From Megascapheus bottae (taxonomy: Eukaryota > Chordata > Mammalia > Rodentia > Geomyidae), in the NCBI GenBank assembly GCA_024803745.1, contig JANJXV010000024.1, positions 13,345,427 to 13,409,426 on the forward strand: a stretch of DNA of 64,000 nucleotides, in the 5' to 3' direction. Positions 23,301 through 38,498 of this stretch are shown in pieces (the stretch's first letter is position 1; each line of letters begins with the position of its first letter). The position numbers and the translations under genes were made by a program. The notes beneath the pieces were generated by a model. That model was not told the DNA's origin. It was given only the letters and a program-made list of their open reading frames with translations, and ran no database searches.

Positions 23301-25407
23301 AAAAACATAGCTAATGATTAAAAAAAAAAACCTGAGTGCTGGTGGCTCACACCTGTAATCCTAGCTACCTAAAGGACTGAGATCTAAGGGTCATAGTTTG
23401 AAGCTAGCAGAACAGGAAAAGGATAAGGAACAGTGGATAGGCCCTGAATTCAAGCCCTACAACCAACAAAAAGAAAGAAGGGAAGAAAGAAGAGAGGATG
23501 GAGGGAAGAAGAGAGGGAGGGAGGGAAAAAGGAAAGAAGGATAGAAGGAAAGAAGGAAGGAAGGCAGGCAGGCCCAGGTCATTAGTTCAAATTCTAGTAC
23601 TGGTACACACATAAAAAATAATTTTAAAAAATACCCCTTCAAATTTTGGTAGCTTAACACTGTAAGTTTATCGGGTATGCATACTAAAGACAAATGTGGG
23701 CAGGTGACTCTTGGAAGTTCTTTTCCAGTGATGACAGAAGGAATGCTGTGTCTGTTAAGAATGTTTTGCTTTCCACCACCACAGGTGGTGAGGATGTGAA
23801 GTCACCTTTGTCTTAATAGCCTGAAACTAGGAGTGACATATCATTTCTGCTCATATTTTCATTGGTCAGAAGCAATCATATGACCTCAAGCAAATTGTAA
23901 AGGAAGCTGGGAGACAGGAGGGTTTTTGTTTGTTTGTTTTGTGAGCATTGTCACACCTGAGAATTCCAACCCTTTGAGGGGGCTTCATTTTACTTCCAGG
24001 AAATGGTTCCAACAAAAACCCCTGCTCAGAGACTTATCATGGGCCCTCGCCTCAGTCAGAGCCAGAGGTGGCCGCCATTGTGAACTTCATCACAGGCCAT
24101 GGGAACTTTAAGGCTCTGATTTCCATCCACAGCTACTCTCAGATGCTCATGTACCCTTATGGCCACTCTCTGGAGCCTGTTTCAAACCAGGCAGAGCTGG
24201 TAAGATTTGCTGATCAGGGCTTAGGGGGAAGAGGAGGCCATTCCCCAGGAAACCCCATATCTGGCACATAACCAGAGGGTTATATCACTGGATCAATGGG
24301 CCCATCGCTTCTTTGGATCAAGTTCAAAGCCAGAGATGCTGCTAGGTGCTGAAATCTGAGGACTATGTCTCAAACCCAGCCTTGGCCTGAAAGTCCCTTA
24401 GACTCTTAGCTCCAGTTAACCAGCAAAAAGCTGGAAGTGGAGCTGTGGCTCATGTGGCAGCATGCTAGCTTTGTATACAAAAGTTCAGGGATAGGAAGTA
24501 GAGCTGCGGCTCAAAGTGGTAGAGCACTAACCTTGAGCTGAAGAGCTCAGGAACAGCGCCCAGGCTCTTAGTTCAAGCCCCAGGATCAGCACCAAAAAAT
24601 CAGACAACAACAACAACAACAACAACAAAAGCCCTTGGCAGTGCTGAATTCCCTTCTCACAGGAGCTATCTGCACCACTGGCTTCCATGTTTCTCACCAG
24701 CCGAGAGAGCAGGGGTACTAGAGCGCTCCTTTGAGCTCTGGCCTCCATCTCTGACTATCATTTGCAGTATCATCTTGCCAAGGACGCAGCCAAGGCCTTG
24801 TTCGAGGTGAATGGGATCGAGTACATTTTTGGCAGTATCAGCACCACCCTCTGTGAGTAAGCCACATCTACCTGGGCTTGGGCAGGTGAAGCTTGAGCTG
24901 CTTGGCAGGCCTGGCTGGACACAGAGCAGAACCACAGACCTAGCTCAGCTGGGCCAATCTGTTTTCACATCTGCACAGAAGGGTGGACAGTGATACCCAG
25001 GAAATTGCTTCTTTGTAACCTCAGTGCACAGCTCTTGATACCTGGCTTGTGAAAGGAAACATGCTTAGTCTGATAGCCTTCAGGAACTTTCTTTTGGGCA
25101 AGGATAGAGGGCTGAGAGTGTCCTGGGACTGTTGGGATGGAGTGGGGGTTTGACTCTAGAGTGCCTCTTTACCATCTGACCATACCTTCTCTTCCCCTTT
25201 GGGGACCTTTTGGTTTTAGATGTGGCCAGTGGGATCACCGTGGACTGGGCTTATGACAGTGGCATTAAATATGCCTTCAGCTTCGAGCTCCGGGACACCG
25301 GACGCTATGGCTTCCTGCTGCCAGCTTCCCAGATCATCCCCACAGCCCAGGAGATGTGGATGGCAATACGGACCATCATGAAACACACCTTAAATAATCC
25401 CTACTAG
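2997..25407 (+). CDS. CPA5: Carboxypeptidase A5 precursor (11 coding exons, complete)
   Basis: Joined exons 2997-3106, 3838-3919, 4879-5013, 15211-15309, 17687-17788, 18822-18923, 19256-19366, 19727-19817, 24000-24199, 24768-24852 and 25220-25407 give an intact 434-residue reading frame; every junction is GT-AG and in phase. The product is a secreted M14A zinc carboxypeptidase zymogen removing C-terminal residues. Visible parts: hydrophobic signal segment (about residues 18-32), activation domain (about 38-125), basic processing stretch RRLER (123-127), then the catalytic domain. Family numbering places the zinc ligands at His194, Glu197 (HSREW) and His321 (IHSYSQ), substrate arginines at 252 and 270 (WRK, NRNW), Tyr373 and catalytic Glu395 (FELRDTG). 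The specificity position equivalent to 255 is Val, predicting a hydrophobic preference. Human CPA5 is 436 residues from memory. Identification as CPA5 rather than CPA4 or CPA2 rests on the N-terminus (MQG...), the RRLERST processing site and its position just 5' of CPA1. No canonical AATAAA follows within 550 bases. Confidence 0.96.
3167..3208. repeat. (TG)n microsatellite
   Basis: 21 uninterrupted TG units, 61 bases after the CPA5 exon 1 donor. Confidence 0.98.
3838..3919 (+). CDS. CPA5: CPA5 coding exon 2
   Basis: Residues 37-64 ([13 protein letters not shown]...), the start of the activation domain. It parallels CPA1 exon 2, which has the same length (82 bases) and phase, showing common descent of the two genes. 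Confidence 0.95.
4879..5013 (+). CDS. CPA5: CPA5 coding exon 3
   Basis: Residues 65-109, [12 protein letters not shown] to MIKDIQ, the body of the activation domain with the conserved DFWR and VPF motifs. It ends at a phase-0 donor (CAG|GTGAGG). CPA1 has no intron here. Confidence 0.96.
6941..7160 (-). mobile_element. Composite SINE (B1-like + right monomer)
   Basis: Ends in CAGATCTCAGCCTCCTGAGT, the reverse of the B1-like half; the right monomer is at its left. Confidence 0.78.
8979..9062 (-). mobile_element. LINE-1 3' end, short fragment
   Basis: About 85 bases of the terminal L1 3' UTR (ATTGTAATTAGTAAAAGGGC...), joined on its right to a plus-strand composite SINE. Confidence 0.7.
9066..9308 (+). 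mobile_element. Composite SINE with (CA)n tail
   Basis: GGCGCCAGTGGTTCACGCAT start and complete right half; tail turned into an (AC) repeat at 9289-9306. Confidence 0.75.
9585..9700 (-). mobile_element. B1-like fragment
   Basis: CTTCTCAAGTGCTAGGATCA followed by TAGGTATGTACCACCATGCC is the reverse of a B1/Alu-type left part. Confidence 0.55.
9705..9757. repeat. (TG)n microsatellite
   Basis: About 26 TG units with one TA interruption, between two SINE fragments. Confidence 0.97.
9760..9945 (-). mobile_element. Composite SINE, old
   Basis: Both halves recognisable but many changes; its tail side adjoins the TG microsatellite at 9705-9757. Confidence 0.7.
10545..10695. mobile_element. MIR-like SINE fragment
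   Basis: CATTTCATGAGGGGAAACTG followed by AGGCTCAGAGAAGTTAG is a classic MIR core stretch. Confidence 0.6.
12166..12822 (-). pseudogene. LINE-1 ORF1p, 3' half, decayed
   Basis: The minus strand reads a coiled-coil end ([15 protein letters not shown]), the RNA-recognition part ([33 protein letters not shown]) and the C-terminal domain ([17 protein letters not shown]). A TAG at 12351-12349 replaces the usual Trp codon. Beyond it [15 protein letters not shown] continues, and after a frameshift near 12265 the frame [20 protein letters not shown] gives the normal ORF1p tail. Fragment of a dead retrotransposon. Confidence 0.9.
12823..13287 (+). mobile_element. LINE-1 3' end with G-rich tract and poly(A)
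   Basis: Matches, in sense, the 3' ends seen elsewhere in this window (for example 40085-40619). Shows the purine-rich GGGAGGGTGGGAGGG-type tract, AATAAA near 13270 and an A-rich tail. Confidence 0.85.
13466..13680 (+). mobile_element. Old composite SINE
   Basis: GGGGCTGGGAGTGGTGCTTC..., a B1-like half and a decayed tRNA-like half, 180 bases from the L1 target site. Confidence 0.6.
13796..13838. repeat. (TATC)n microsatellite
   Basis: Tetranucleotide CTAT repeat with one GTAT variant. Confidence 0.95.
15211..15309 (+). CDS. CPA5: CPA5 coding exon 4: processing site
   Basis: Residues 110-142, from VLLDEER to SYHTLDE. It carries RRLER (123-127), the basic connector where trypsin-like cleavage would release the mature enzyme. 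It sits after a 10.2-kb intron; both junctions are phase 0. Confidence 0.96.
15630..15827 (+). mobile_element. Dimeric ID-like SINE (IDL-Geo type), intact
   Basis: Left monomer with pol III A box (TGGCCTAGTGGTAGAGTGC) and B box (GGTCGATTCC), right monomer AAGTGGTGCTAAGGCTCAAG, poly(A) tail. Flanked by AAAAAGAACAGAT-type target duplication (about 15617 and 15823). Confidence 0.88.
16482..16901 (-). mobile_element. LINE-1 3' end with 18-bp target duplication
   Basis: Flanked by perfect repeats TGACAGCAGAGAATTTCT at 16464-16481 and 16902-16919. Sequence differs from the other copies at many shared positions (for example TATAGAGGGGTTGCAG), so it belongs to another L1 subfamily. Confidence 0.85.
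17071..17131. repeat. (TCC)n microsatellite
   Basis: Trinucleotide pyrimidine tract with one CCC interruption; apparent Arg-rich frames on the other strand are artefacts. Confidence 0.95.
17135..17475 (-). mobile_element. Old SINE cluster
   Basis: Contains GGGTTTGAACATAGGCACTC and GACAGGTGTGCACCACTGTG, the reverse of tRNA-like and B1-like ends; strongly diverged. Confidence 0.5.
17687..17788 (+). CDS. CPA5: CPA5 coding exon 5
   Basis: Residues 143-176, [14 protein letters not shown] to IFVLK, the first helix and strand of the catalytic domain. It has the same length (102 bases) and phase as CPA1 exon 4. Confidence 0.95.
18822..18923 (+). CDS. CPA5: CPA5 coding exon 6: first two zinc ligands
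   Basis: Residues 177-210. Contains GIHSREW with zinc ligands His194 and Glu197 (His69/Glu72 in mature bovine CPA numbering). The acceptor is preceded by a run of nine C residues. Confidence 0.97.
18924..19726. other. CPA5 introns 6 and 7
   Basis: Two short introns (332 and 360 bases) around exon 7; only unique sequence seen. Confidence 0.7.
19256..19366 (+). CDS. CPA5: CPA5 coding exon 7
   Basis: Residues 211-247, [11 protein letters not shown] to FAFTHTM, with the conserved VTNPDGF motif of the M14A fold. Same length (111 bases) as CPA1 exon 6. Confidence 0.96.
19727..19817 (+). CDS. CPA5: CPA5 coding exon 8: substrate arginines
   Basis: Residues 248-277 plus one base. NRLWRK supplies the Arg127 equivalent (Arg252). 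DLNRNW supplies Asn269 and Arg270 (Asn144/Arg145), which bind the substrate C-terminal carboxylate. The Cys of IFCIG pairs with the one in exon 9. Confidence 0.96.
20216..20400. repeat. (TTTC)n(TTCC)n(TTTC)n pyrimidine tract
   Basis: About 180 bases of almost pure pyrimidine on the plus strand; TTCC core between two TTTC blocks. Confidence 0.97.
20389..20582 (-). mobile_element. Dimeric ID-like SINE next to pyrimidine tract
   Basis: Its poly(T) side merges into the TTTC/TTCC tract; the satellite probably grew from the SINE tail. Confidence 0.78.
20588..20798 (-). mobile_element. Composite SINE
   Basis: GATCCTCAGATCTCAGCCTC at 20741 marks the B1-like half; second of three same-strand SINEs in tandem. 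Confidence 0.72.
20850..21092 (-). mobile_element. Composite SINE
   Basis: Complete, ends GCATGAGCCACGGCACCTGG; third of the tandem trio. Confidence 0.8.
23180..23470 (+). mobile_element. Two composite SINE remnants in tandem
   Basis: First remnant 23180-23310 and a second, internally deleted one 23329-23470 (TGGCTCACACCTGTAATCCT), followed by a GAAG repeat. Confidence 0.6.
23463..23574. repeat. GAAG/GGGA purine tract
   Basis: Irregular purine repeat following SINE tails. Confidence 0.9.
24000..24199 (+). CDS. CPA5: CPA5 coding exon 9: third zinc ligand
   Basis: Residues 278-344. NPCSETYHG holds the second disulphide Cys, and SIHSYSQ contains zinc ligand His321 (His196). It follows the 4.2-kb intron 8. 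Confidence 0.96.
24424..24630 (+). mobile_element. SINE right monomers with (CAA)n tail
   Basis: AGCTGGAAGTGGAGCTGTGG is repeated in altered form at about 24497; tail is (CAA)8. Confidence 0.6.
24768..24852 (+). CDS. CPA5: CPA5 coding exon 10
   Basis: Residues 345-372, [28 protein letters not shown]. The Tyr373 codon (Tyr248 equivalent) is split over the next junction, exactly as in CPA1. Confidence 0.95.
25220..25407 (+). CDS. CPA5: CPA5 coding exon 11: catalytic Glu and stop
   Basis: Residues 373-434. VASGITVDW carries Val at the S1' specificity position, FELRDTG carries catalytic Glu395, and the chain ends HTLNNPY before TAG at 25405-25407. Confidence 0.97.
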
Positions 25408-26014
25408 CCAGAGCAGGCAGGGCTCTTGCTCTCTCTTCAACCCAAGACATCCATCCCCCTCCCTGCACCCCTGTGGGACCTCTGGGAAATAGATTCAAGT
25501 TTGAACAGGCTTTGCTGCCTCTTGTGTTGGCTGTCATCCCTTTGGGTCGGCGGGAAGTGCTACCTGCAGGAAAATGAGGGGCCTGAAGTTTGTGCCATTT
25601 CTTCACTTGTGTTGTCAAGGTCAGAAGAGAAACCTCACCTCTGGTCCCAGTACGGTTTAACATGACCTCCAAAGGGACAATGTTACCTAAAGGACAAGAT
25701 CTCCAATCGTCTGATTTATAGCACCTCAGGGGAAAGCATGGGTCTAGACAGAGAGCCTGACAGGTGATTCATGTTCCAGGATCGGGGAGGGTACATCTCA
25801 GGGGACCCCATTAACCCCATACTGAATTGGGAGCAAGTCACTGGTTTGTGATCACTAAGCAGTGACTTAGGGAGTTATATAGGGAGGCTTTTTTAAGACG
25901 GTAATGAAGCACCCGCCCCCATTTCAGCCTTCCTTCTGACACCCCTAGAACAAGAAAGTCATAACTGAATGGGTGGCTTAACTTTGTGGCACAACTACTA
26001 GTGTAAGAACAAAG

Positions 26015-26017
<3 letters not shown>

Positions 26018-26061
<44 letters not shown>
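26018..26061. repeat. (TG)n microsatellite
   Basis: About 22 TG units followed by a GA-rich stretch, 0.6 kb past CPA5. Confidence 0.97.
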
Positions 26062-26066
<5 letters not shown>

Positions 26067-26479
26067 GAGAGACAGACAGAGACAGAGAGACAGAGACAGT
26101 GAGAAGATTGTGGATATTCATGAGCCAGCCCTTAGAGGTCACAGACAAGGAAGAGAGCAGCGTGTAAAGGAGGAGCTGTAAGGAGGTGATCTGAGGCACT
26201 CAAACCCTGGGCTACCCACTATGGTGCCTAAGCGGCAAGCAAAGTAATTGTTGAGGAGGGGACAGGACATGTTTACTGAGAAGGCATTTGAACCAGAATC
26301 TTGAGGGTAGTGGGTGACTCTTTGTGCCAAGTAGGAGAAGCTCTGGCCTGGAGAAGGAGTACTGAGGTTCTGATGGGTATCCTCATAGCACTGCACATGC
26401 ACACTCTTCTCCCGCAGTTACCAAGCGAGGCTCGCAGGGCATTGTGGGAGTCATACATTGCCTCCTCTCAGCTCTCCTG

Positions 26480-26590
26480 AGTGTGACTATTGATGTTCTC
26501 ATTGTTTTTTACATGAGGAGGCACAGGCTCAGAGAGATTGCCAAGTAGAAGACACATGCCACTGAAGAATGGAGCTAGGACTGGCTCTCA
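26480..26590. mobile_element. MIR-like SINE fragment
   Basis: ACATGAGGAGGCACAGGCTC then AGAGAGATTGCCAAG follows the MIR core with several changes. Confidence 0.6.
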
Positions 26591-26792
26591 GGCCTATAGT
26601 TCCCTATTGGCCTTCGGACCCCAACAACAGCCTATTTTTGTAGCCACGTTGGCAAAGATCTCTATGTAGCCAACAGGTCCACAAAATTCAGGCCTGAAGA
26701 TGGAGATCTTAAAGGCCAACATTTTCCTAATGACCTTCCCTGACTTCAAAACCTACCATAGAGTGATCGGGCCTATCTGTCTCTTCCATCTT

Positions 26793-26944
26793 TTAAAAAA
26801 ATTTTTTTAATACCCCTTCTCATGTTTTTGTCCTCTTTTCCTTCCCCCTCCCCCTCCCTGGTGTTCCCCTTTCCCTTCCCTATTTCAGATAAATAATCGT
26901 TTATACAATATACCAGATAACAAGGTAAGATATTGTTAACAATA
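26793..26944 (-). mobile_element. LINE-1 3' end, 152 bp
   Basis: Target duplication TGTCTCTTCCATCTT at 26778-26792 and, with one mismatch, 26945-26959. Contains the C-rich strand of the conserved tract. Confidence 0.8.
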
Positions 26945-27727
26945 TGTCTCTCCCATCTTGATGCAGCATCTCTCAGCCTTTCTTCACCAGCTCCAGCCTT
27001 ACCTACTTCTTCTTTCCTCTGACATCAAAAGCTCCCTCTCCACCAGAGGCCTTGGCACATGCTCTTGGATCTTATCTGGAACATTCTCCCATTCTTCCTC
27101 TTTAATAGTTCCTCAATTGGCCTAGAACCATCCACTGTGTCTAGATCTTCTCCCTATTGTCCTTCGCAAGGCTCTGTCAGAGCAAAGATAATGAATAATG
27201 AATCGAGTCTTTGTTTACTTGTTGTCTCCCAGCTGCTCTGTGAGTTCTGTGGGACAGGCACCAAGACACTCAGCTCCTGGAGGTGCCCAAATGCATGGTA
27301 GATACTTGATGTCTTCTCAGCTGACGTAAGTTTCACTGTTATGTGACAGAAATGTACTTCTGTAGTGACCAGTTCTCATTTTCTATAATGTAAGAAGAAG
27401 TCATCTGAGGTGGGCAGTCCAGGTGTATTTCCATTAACTTATAGTCAACTATACACCTAGTATTTATCTATCTATCTGTGCCTATCTATCATCTATCATC
27501 TATCTGTTGTCTCTAGGGCCATGATGAACAAAATAACATGAGATTAAATTGAGCTCAAGAAAAATGGATACGATCAAAAGATGTAAACACAAGAAGTGAG
27601 AGGTTGCTTCTGGAGTGACACATTACACAGTTTTATAGTAAAACATTTTTTCTGAGTAAGTGCAGCTAAAAAGTTATTCTGCAGTTAAAAAAAAGTATCA
27701 TAAAGTAAAGGCTGGAAACATACCTTC

Positions 27728-27815
27728 ACTTACCATGCTCCAGTAGTAGAGCATTTGGCTACCAACTGTAAGACCCTGAACTCAAACTCTAGTACCCTAG
27801 AATAACAATAATAAT
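27728..27815 (+). mobile_element. ID-like monomer, decayed
   Basis: CAGTAGTAGAGCATTTGGCT then CTGAACTCAAACTCTAGTAC followed by AATAATAAT-type tail. Confidence 0.5.
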
Positions 27816-28199
27816 AATATAGCAATTACAGCAAGTAGCAGAATAGCCATTCACTATCATCACATGCCTGCAGTATATAGAATTGAATGCACCCTTTTAG
27901 ATGAAGGCAGTACAGTGAACTCAATTACACCAGTATCACTGCAAGTATCCAAGAAGTGAATTGCACTGCAATGACTTTATGGTGAATACCAGGAAATATT
28001 CAGCATAAAGTCAACCTTATGCAATCACCCCCACCAGTGACTGACAGAAACATCATGTGAAACATGACTTCTGTTTTCACAATGGCTGCTATACTAGACT
28101 CCATTATATTCCCAAATTCCAGTCAGGAAGAGCAAAGGGTATAAACAAGCCAGATGAGTTGGCTGATCCATGGACTTAACTGTATATCTTCTTGGTTGA

Positions 28200-28285
28200 A
28201 AGGGTTGGGAATGTAGCTCAGTGATCCAAGCACTTGCCCAGCATGTGCAAAAGTCCTGGGTCTGATTCCTCAGTACTGCAAATAA
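28200..28285 (+). mobile_element. ID-like monomer
   Basis: GGGAATGTAGCTCAGTGATC ... GGGTCTGATTCCTCAG: tRNA-like A and B boxes without a right monomer. Old. Confidence 0.65.
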
Positions 28286-28404
28286 GTAATATATCATTAG
28301 TGGTTGGACTGAATCACGTACCCGTATCCAGTCAGTTTCAAGAGAGTCTGGGAAATTGCTTTATAGCTGGGGGCACATTCCTACCCCAAATAAAAATGGA
28401 GTTC

Positions 28405-28640
28405 TAACTGGGCGCTAGGGGCTCACATCTGTAATCCTAGCTACTCAGGAGGCTGAGATCTGAGGATCATGGTTCCAAGCCAGCAAAGACTCTTATCTCT
28501 AATTAACTAACAGAAAACAAGAAGTGAAACTGTGGCTCAAATGGGAGAATACTAGCCTTGAGCAGAAAAAGCTCAAGGACAGTGTCCAGGCCCCGAGTTC
28601 AAGCCCCATGACTAGCAGCAACAGCAGCAGCAAAAGGAGT
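28405..28640 (+). mobile_element. Composite SINE with (CAG)n tail
   Basis: Full element from CTGGGCGCTAGGGGCTCACA; tail is AGCAACAGCAGCAGC. Confidence 0.8.
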
Positions 28641-31412
28641 TCTGCTCGTAAGAAGAAAGGAAAGAATGGCTATTGTGAAGATGAGCTGCCTTAGCTTCTG
28701 TGAGGGGCAGAGAAGACCCAAAGGGTCTTAGAATCAGTTTCTTGCTCTAGTCTTCATAAAACCATAGAACTTTCCAGATCTTCTAACCCAACCCTCTCAT
28801 TTTGTACCCATAAGCATTGGGGCTTCTGGATCATGAGACTTGCATACGATTTATACCCTAATGACTGAGAGACAACTAATGGTATCCACTAATCTAGACC
28901 TAGTTCTCTGCTGATTCTTTGGGATAGAGAAGCTCCCGTTAGGGTCTCAGCAAGCTCAGAGAGGTGCTCGTGGATGGCGGTTCAGTATGACAAGCAAGAG
29001 CTCAAGGCTTAGGTAAGTGTTAGAGAAATTACCAGAGAATCTTCTTTTTTTTTTTCCTTTCATAAAGCTGAAGTTATTTTTTCTATTAAATATATAATTC
29101 TCAACAAAAGCTCAGTTTTTCTACTTTCTACGTGTATATGTGTGCTTCTTTTTCCAACAAAATTGCTTCTTTTTTTAGGTATGTTTTTTCATCCTGTTCA
29201 CCAGTAAAATTTATGAGCATTTATTTAAAAGAAAAAAAAAACATTGGAAAAACTGAAGGGAGAAAGAGTGATTATACATATGGAGAGCCATAAAGAACGG
29301 CAGTGAGCTGGTGTGGTTACTGCTTTCCTAAGAAAACAAACCAGGCAGCCAGTTTGGAATGTAAGCGTCCTGTGTGAGGCTGGCTGGTGGCAGAGGCCCA
29401 GGGTGATAGGTCAGTGGCTGCCATCCAAGAGGCCAGAGAGGTCCCCTCAACTTCCCGAAGTCCCCTCCATCTCTCCTCTGGCCACTCTGCTTGAGACAGA
29501 GACAAAATTGACTTTAGTGAAAAAAATGGAAGCAAAACCAAACTGTGTGGCCCACCCAGACCCTGAGTTGGGAAATGAGAGAATTCCACGGACTCAGGGC
29601 CCTAAGTGCTTCAGAGCTGGACCCACATGAGGAGCAAGGAAGGGGCCTGCTGCAGACCAGGGCAGCGTTCAGCTAGCGGCAAGCCCAACAGGATGGCCTT
29701 GCGGAACGTGTGTCATTTTTTCCAAGGCTTGTTCCAAATACTCAGGCTCTGTGAACCTCACGGGCTGAACAGCTGCCCTGTTTGTCCTTCAGGATCTGCC
29801 CTCCCCCCACCTCCCATGTAAAACACTATCTGTTAGTCTGTCATTGATCCAGAGCTGGGTGCTGTCACTGCCAAGCATGGTCATGGGGGTGTGTTAGGAG
29901 GGCCTTTTCACGATATTCCCAGCAACAATTCCATTTCCTGACATTTCCTGTTGACAGCATGTGGTGATGGTCCCTGTTTGCCATAAGCCTCTGAGGCAAT
30001 GTTATATTGCCAGGCTCTTCCCCAGAGTGGTCTGCCTTAGTGGGCCAGGCCTGTCCCATCTCAATTTGGGGAGTGGGGGAAGGTTAAATTATTTCTTTCT
30101 GGGTGATGGGAGACATTGGTCTTGAAGGACAACCCTAGACTCTGGGCTTCCAAGGTTCCCTTCCTTTGAAATGTCAGATCCATCTGATTGTTCTTTCCCT
30201 CACTGGCCTGGTCCTGAGGTCTGTGTTTGACCCCCTGCCTCCTCCTGCCTTCTCCTGCCCAGCTTCACCAAGCACTGTGGCTTTTATCACCTCCCTCCCC
30301 CTCCCTTCAGCCTGACTCCCAGTATTCCCCAAAGCAGGGCTGAGACCACAGGGGAGGTGGGAGGGGGTTGGGAGTGGGGGGATATTTCATAGAACTGTGC
30401 TGGGGATGCAGAACGAAAACAGAGTTGTGGGTATATATTTGGAGGTCACTATTGCTTGGGACAGGAAGACTGGTCAGGTGGGCTGGGGATGGGGAAGCAG
30501 AGGGAACAGATGGAAACTAAGGAAAGCTACCTGGGCTGTCATCGGTAGAGCTCATCGGTAGATTTGGACAGATCGGAGTTACGTGTCTCTAGGATGAGAT
30601 CTCGGGCCCAACAATTTCTTGGTGAGTCCCCATTTTTCCTGCATTCTGTGTAGGCCCAGAGCACATCTGGCAGTGTCTCCCACTACTTTTTGATTCCAAG
30701 GACATGTGGGTCCATTTCCCACCAAGAAACCCTGGGATGTGGTGGGGTGAAGGGCCTCTGATGAGGGTTGGACTTGAGCCTCAGCTGGTGCTACTGTGGT
30801 GTAAAACCCTGCAGTAACCCTCTTCCATAGCCTGGACTCTAGAAATGGATGTAATCTGCACAGAGCAAGGCAGAGGAGCCAAGAAGATAGAGGTGCAAGA
30901 TAAGGACAGAGGCCACAGCTGGTTTTGTGTCTGGGGACACAAAACTGGCTCGAGGATGAGAAAAGGGGTCACTTCACAACCAGTGTGGCCTCTTGGAGTC
31001 TTGGCACATTTGTCCCACCTTGTCAGCAAACAAGGCAATGGTCCAGCTGTGTGTGTTGTGATGGCAAGGCTGTGATCTGATCGGAGTTCTTTCACATTAT
31101 ACAGAACAGTAGCTTTCAGGCTGTTCTTTAACTTGAGCCACTCCATTTTATAAAACAGCAGTTTGGTTTTGTGCATGAGTGCTGATGCCAGTGACTCTGC
31201 ATCTTGTTTGTGCAAGTAAACAACCACCATCTGGCCAGCTCAAACCATGAAACAGATTAACATATAATTTATTTATGCACAAAAAAGATATTAGCTGTTG
31301 TGAACTTGTGAAATTAAATCAGGAACACATGTCTACATAGCTGTATGCAAACCATATCGGAAAAAAACAAAGGAACAAGAATCAAGCCTAAGACCTTATC
31401 AAGTTCATTTGA

Positions 31413-31453
31413 CCAATGAATGATGCAACTCCTGAACTTGGATCATATAAAAG
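31413..31453 (+). promoter_or_regulatory. CCAAT box plus TATAAAAG, unassigned promoter-like pair
   Basis: CCAAT at 31413-31417 and a perfect TATAAAAG at 31446-31453, about 730 bases upstream of the CPA1 start. No coding exon follows. It could be an upstream CPA1 start, a noncoding transcript or the promoter of an old solo LTR; no LTR boundaries or target duplication were recognised. Confidence 0.35.
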
Positions 31454-31997
31454 AAGGGGCATCTGACCCTGGGGCACAGCAGCACCCACGGATCCATCAT
31501 TTGAGTACCCAGTGCATGCACTGATATTGACGGGTGATAAACTTGGGCTTCTGTCCTTGGGGTATCAGCTCAGCATCGCTTCAGCCCCAGCTCAACTTGG
31601 CCCCTCATTGTCATTCGTACAGAACCAGGAGCTGGAACCAGCTTTGTACCTTGACCCAGCTCTGTGCTTTGGCAGCTCAGGGACTGGACTCCTTCTATTA
31701 ATATCTTATCTAACCACCTGCAGTGACTTTATTTACATCAGCTTTTTCCTTCAGCAAGGCGTCTTGGAACCCTGCACCACTCTAATGCCTTCTGTAACCT
31801 GTCATTTCATTATGTTAAGAAGAATGTGTGACTGGGTAAATACTAGTCATTAAGAACAGAATAAAAGAACCTAAACATGTCCATTTATATTTCTGATATA
31901 ACCCATTCATAATGAAGTCCTAATGCTGTGGGCAGCAGAGTGAATTCCTACAGGTAGGCGACCCGCAGGCCAAGAGTGGAAGCCAGGGTTATCTCTC

Positions 31998-32093
31998 CAC
32001 CTGCCTTGTTCTCAGCCATTTTATCAGAGAGGGTGAAAATGTGCCAGAGTCCAGAACTTCCATCCTTCCTTCCCATGAGATTAGATCCAGGTG
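31998..32093 (+). promoter_or_regulatory. E-box pair upstream of CPA1
   Basis: CACCTG at 31998-32003 and its complement CAGGTG at 32088-32093 lie 50-150 bases before the TATA-like box. A TTCCCA stretch sits at 32070. Acinar genes are usually driven by PTF1, which binds CACCTG plus a TTTCCC box. Here the orientation and spacing do not match that element cleanly, so PTF1 binding is only a suggestion. Confidence 0.3.
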
Positions 32094-32142
32094 CAAAGGG
32101 AGGAACAGTCCTCAGGCACAGCCAGGAGACCTCTGCCCTGGG

Positions 32143-32150
32143 TTTAAAAA
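32143..32150 (+). promoter_or_regulatory. CPA1 TATA-like box (TTTAAAAA)
   Basis: GGTTTAAAAAGCC lies 37 bases before the CPA1 start codon at 32187. Initiation about 30 bases downstream would give a leader of roughly 10-15 bases, the short leader usual for pancreatic digestive-enzyme genes. Confidence 0.6.
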
Positions 32151-32186
32151 GCCTCAGACCTCAGTCTGGCCTCAACTAACTTCAGA

Positions 32187-38442
<6,256 letters not shown>

Positions 38443-38492
38443 GCCGGCCCTGTGGCTCCCTCTTCTTCTTGCCAGCCCCATCCAAGCAACCA

Positions 38493-38498
38493 AATAAA
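38493..38498 (+). promoter_or_regulatory. CPA1 polyadenylation signal AATAAA
   Basis: Canonical hexamer 51 bases after the CPA1 stop codon, followed by TTTGACTGTCT. This gives a very short 3' UTR, usual for this gene. Confidence 0.85.

Larger units (their letters stand above)
19818..23999. other. CPA5 intron 8 (4.2 kb)
   Basis: Starts with unique sequence, then a long pyrimidine tract and three minus-strand SINEs in a row (20389-21092), a likely old LINE remnant (about 21790-21990), a repeat-free block (about 22000-23150) and SINE/GAAG-rich DNA to 23575. Confidence 0.7.
24200..25219. other. CPA5 introns 9 and 10
   Basis: Intron 9 carries SINE right-monomer copies at 24424-24630; intron 10 (24853-25219) shows nothing recognisable. 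Confidence 0.7.
25408..32142. other. Intergenic region CPA5 to CPA1
   Basis: Contains a (TG)n tract, a MIR-like fragment, a 152-bp L1 end, an ID-like monomer and one composite SINE. About 28.7-31.2 kb is largely repeat-free, with no supported gene. Confidence 0.65.

Noticed and set aside
29313..29630. 105-residue open frame between CPA5 and CPA1
   Set aside because: No start context, domain, splice structure or recognised similarity; overlapping frames of similar length exist on the other strand, as expected by chance in GC-richer DNA.
30781..31230. 149-residue minus-strand frame upstream of CPA1
   Set aside because: No hallmark motif, no codon pattern or splice support; opposite strand also open in part.
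31998..32093. A full PTF1 element in the CPA1 promoter
   Set aside because: E-boxes are present, but no TTTCCC box in the right orientation and spacing; kept only as a low-confidence E-box pair.
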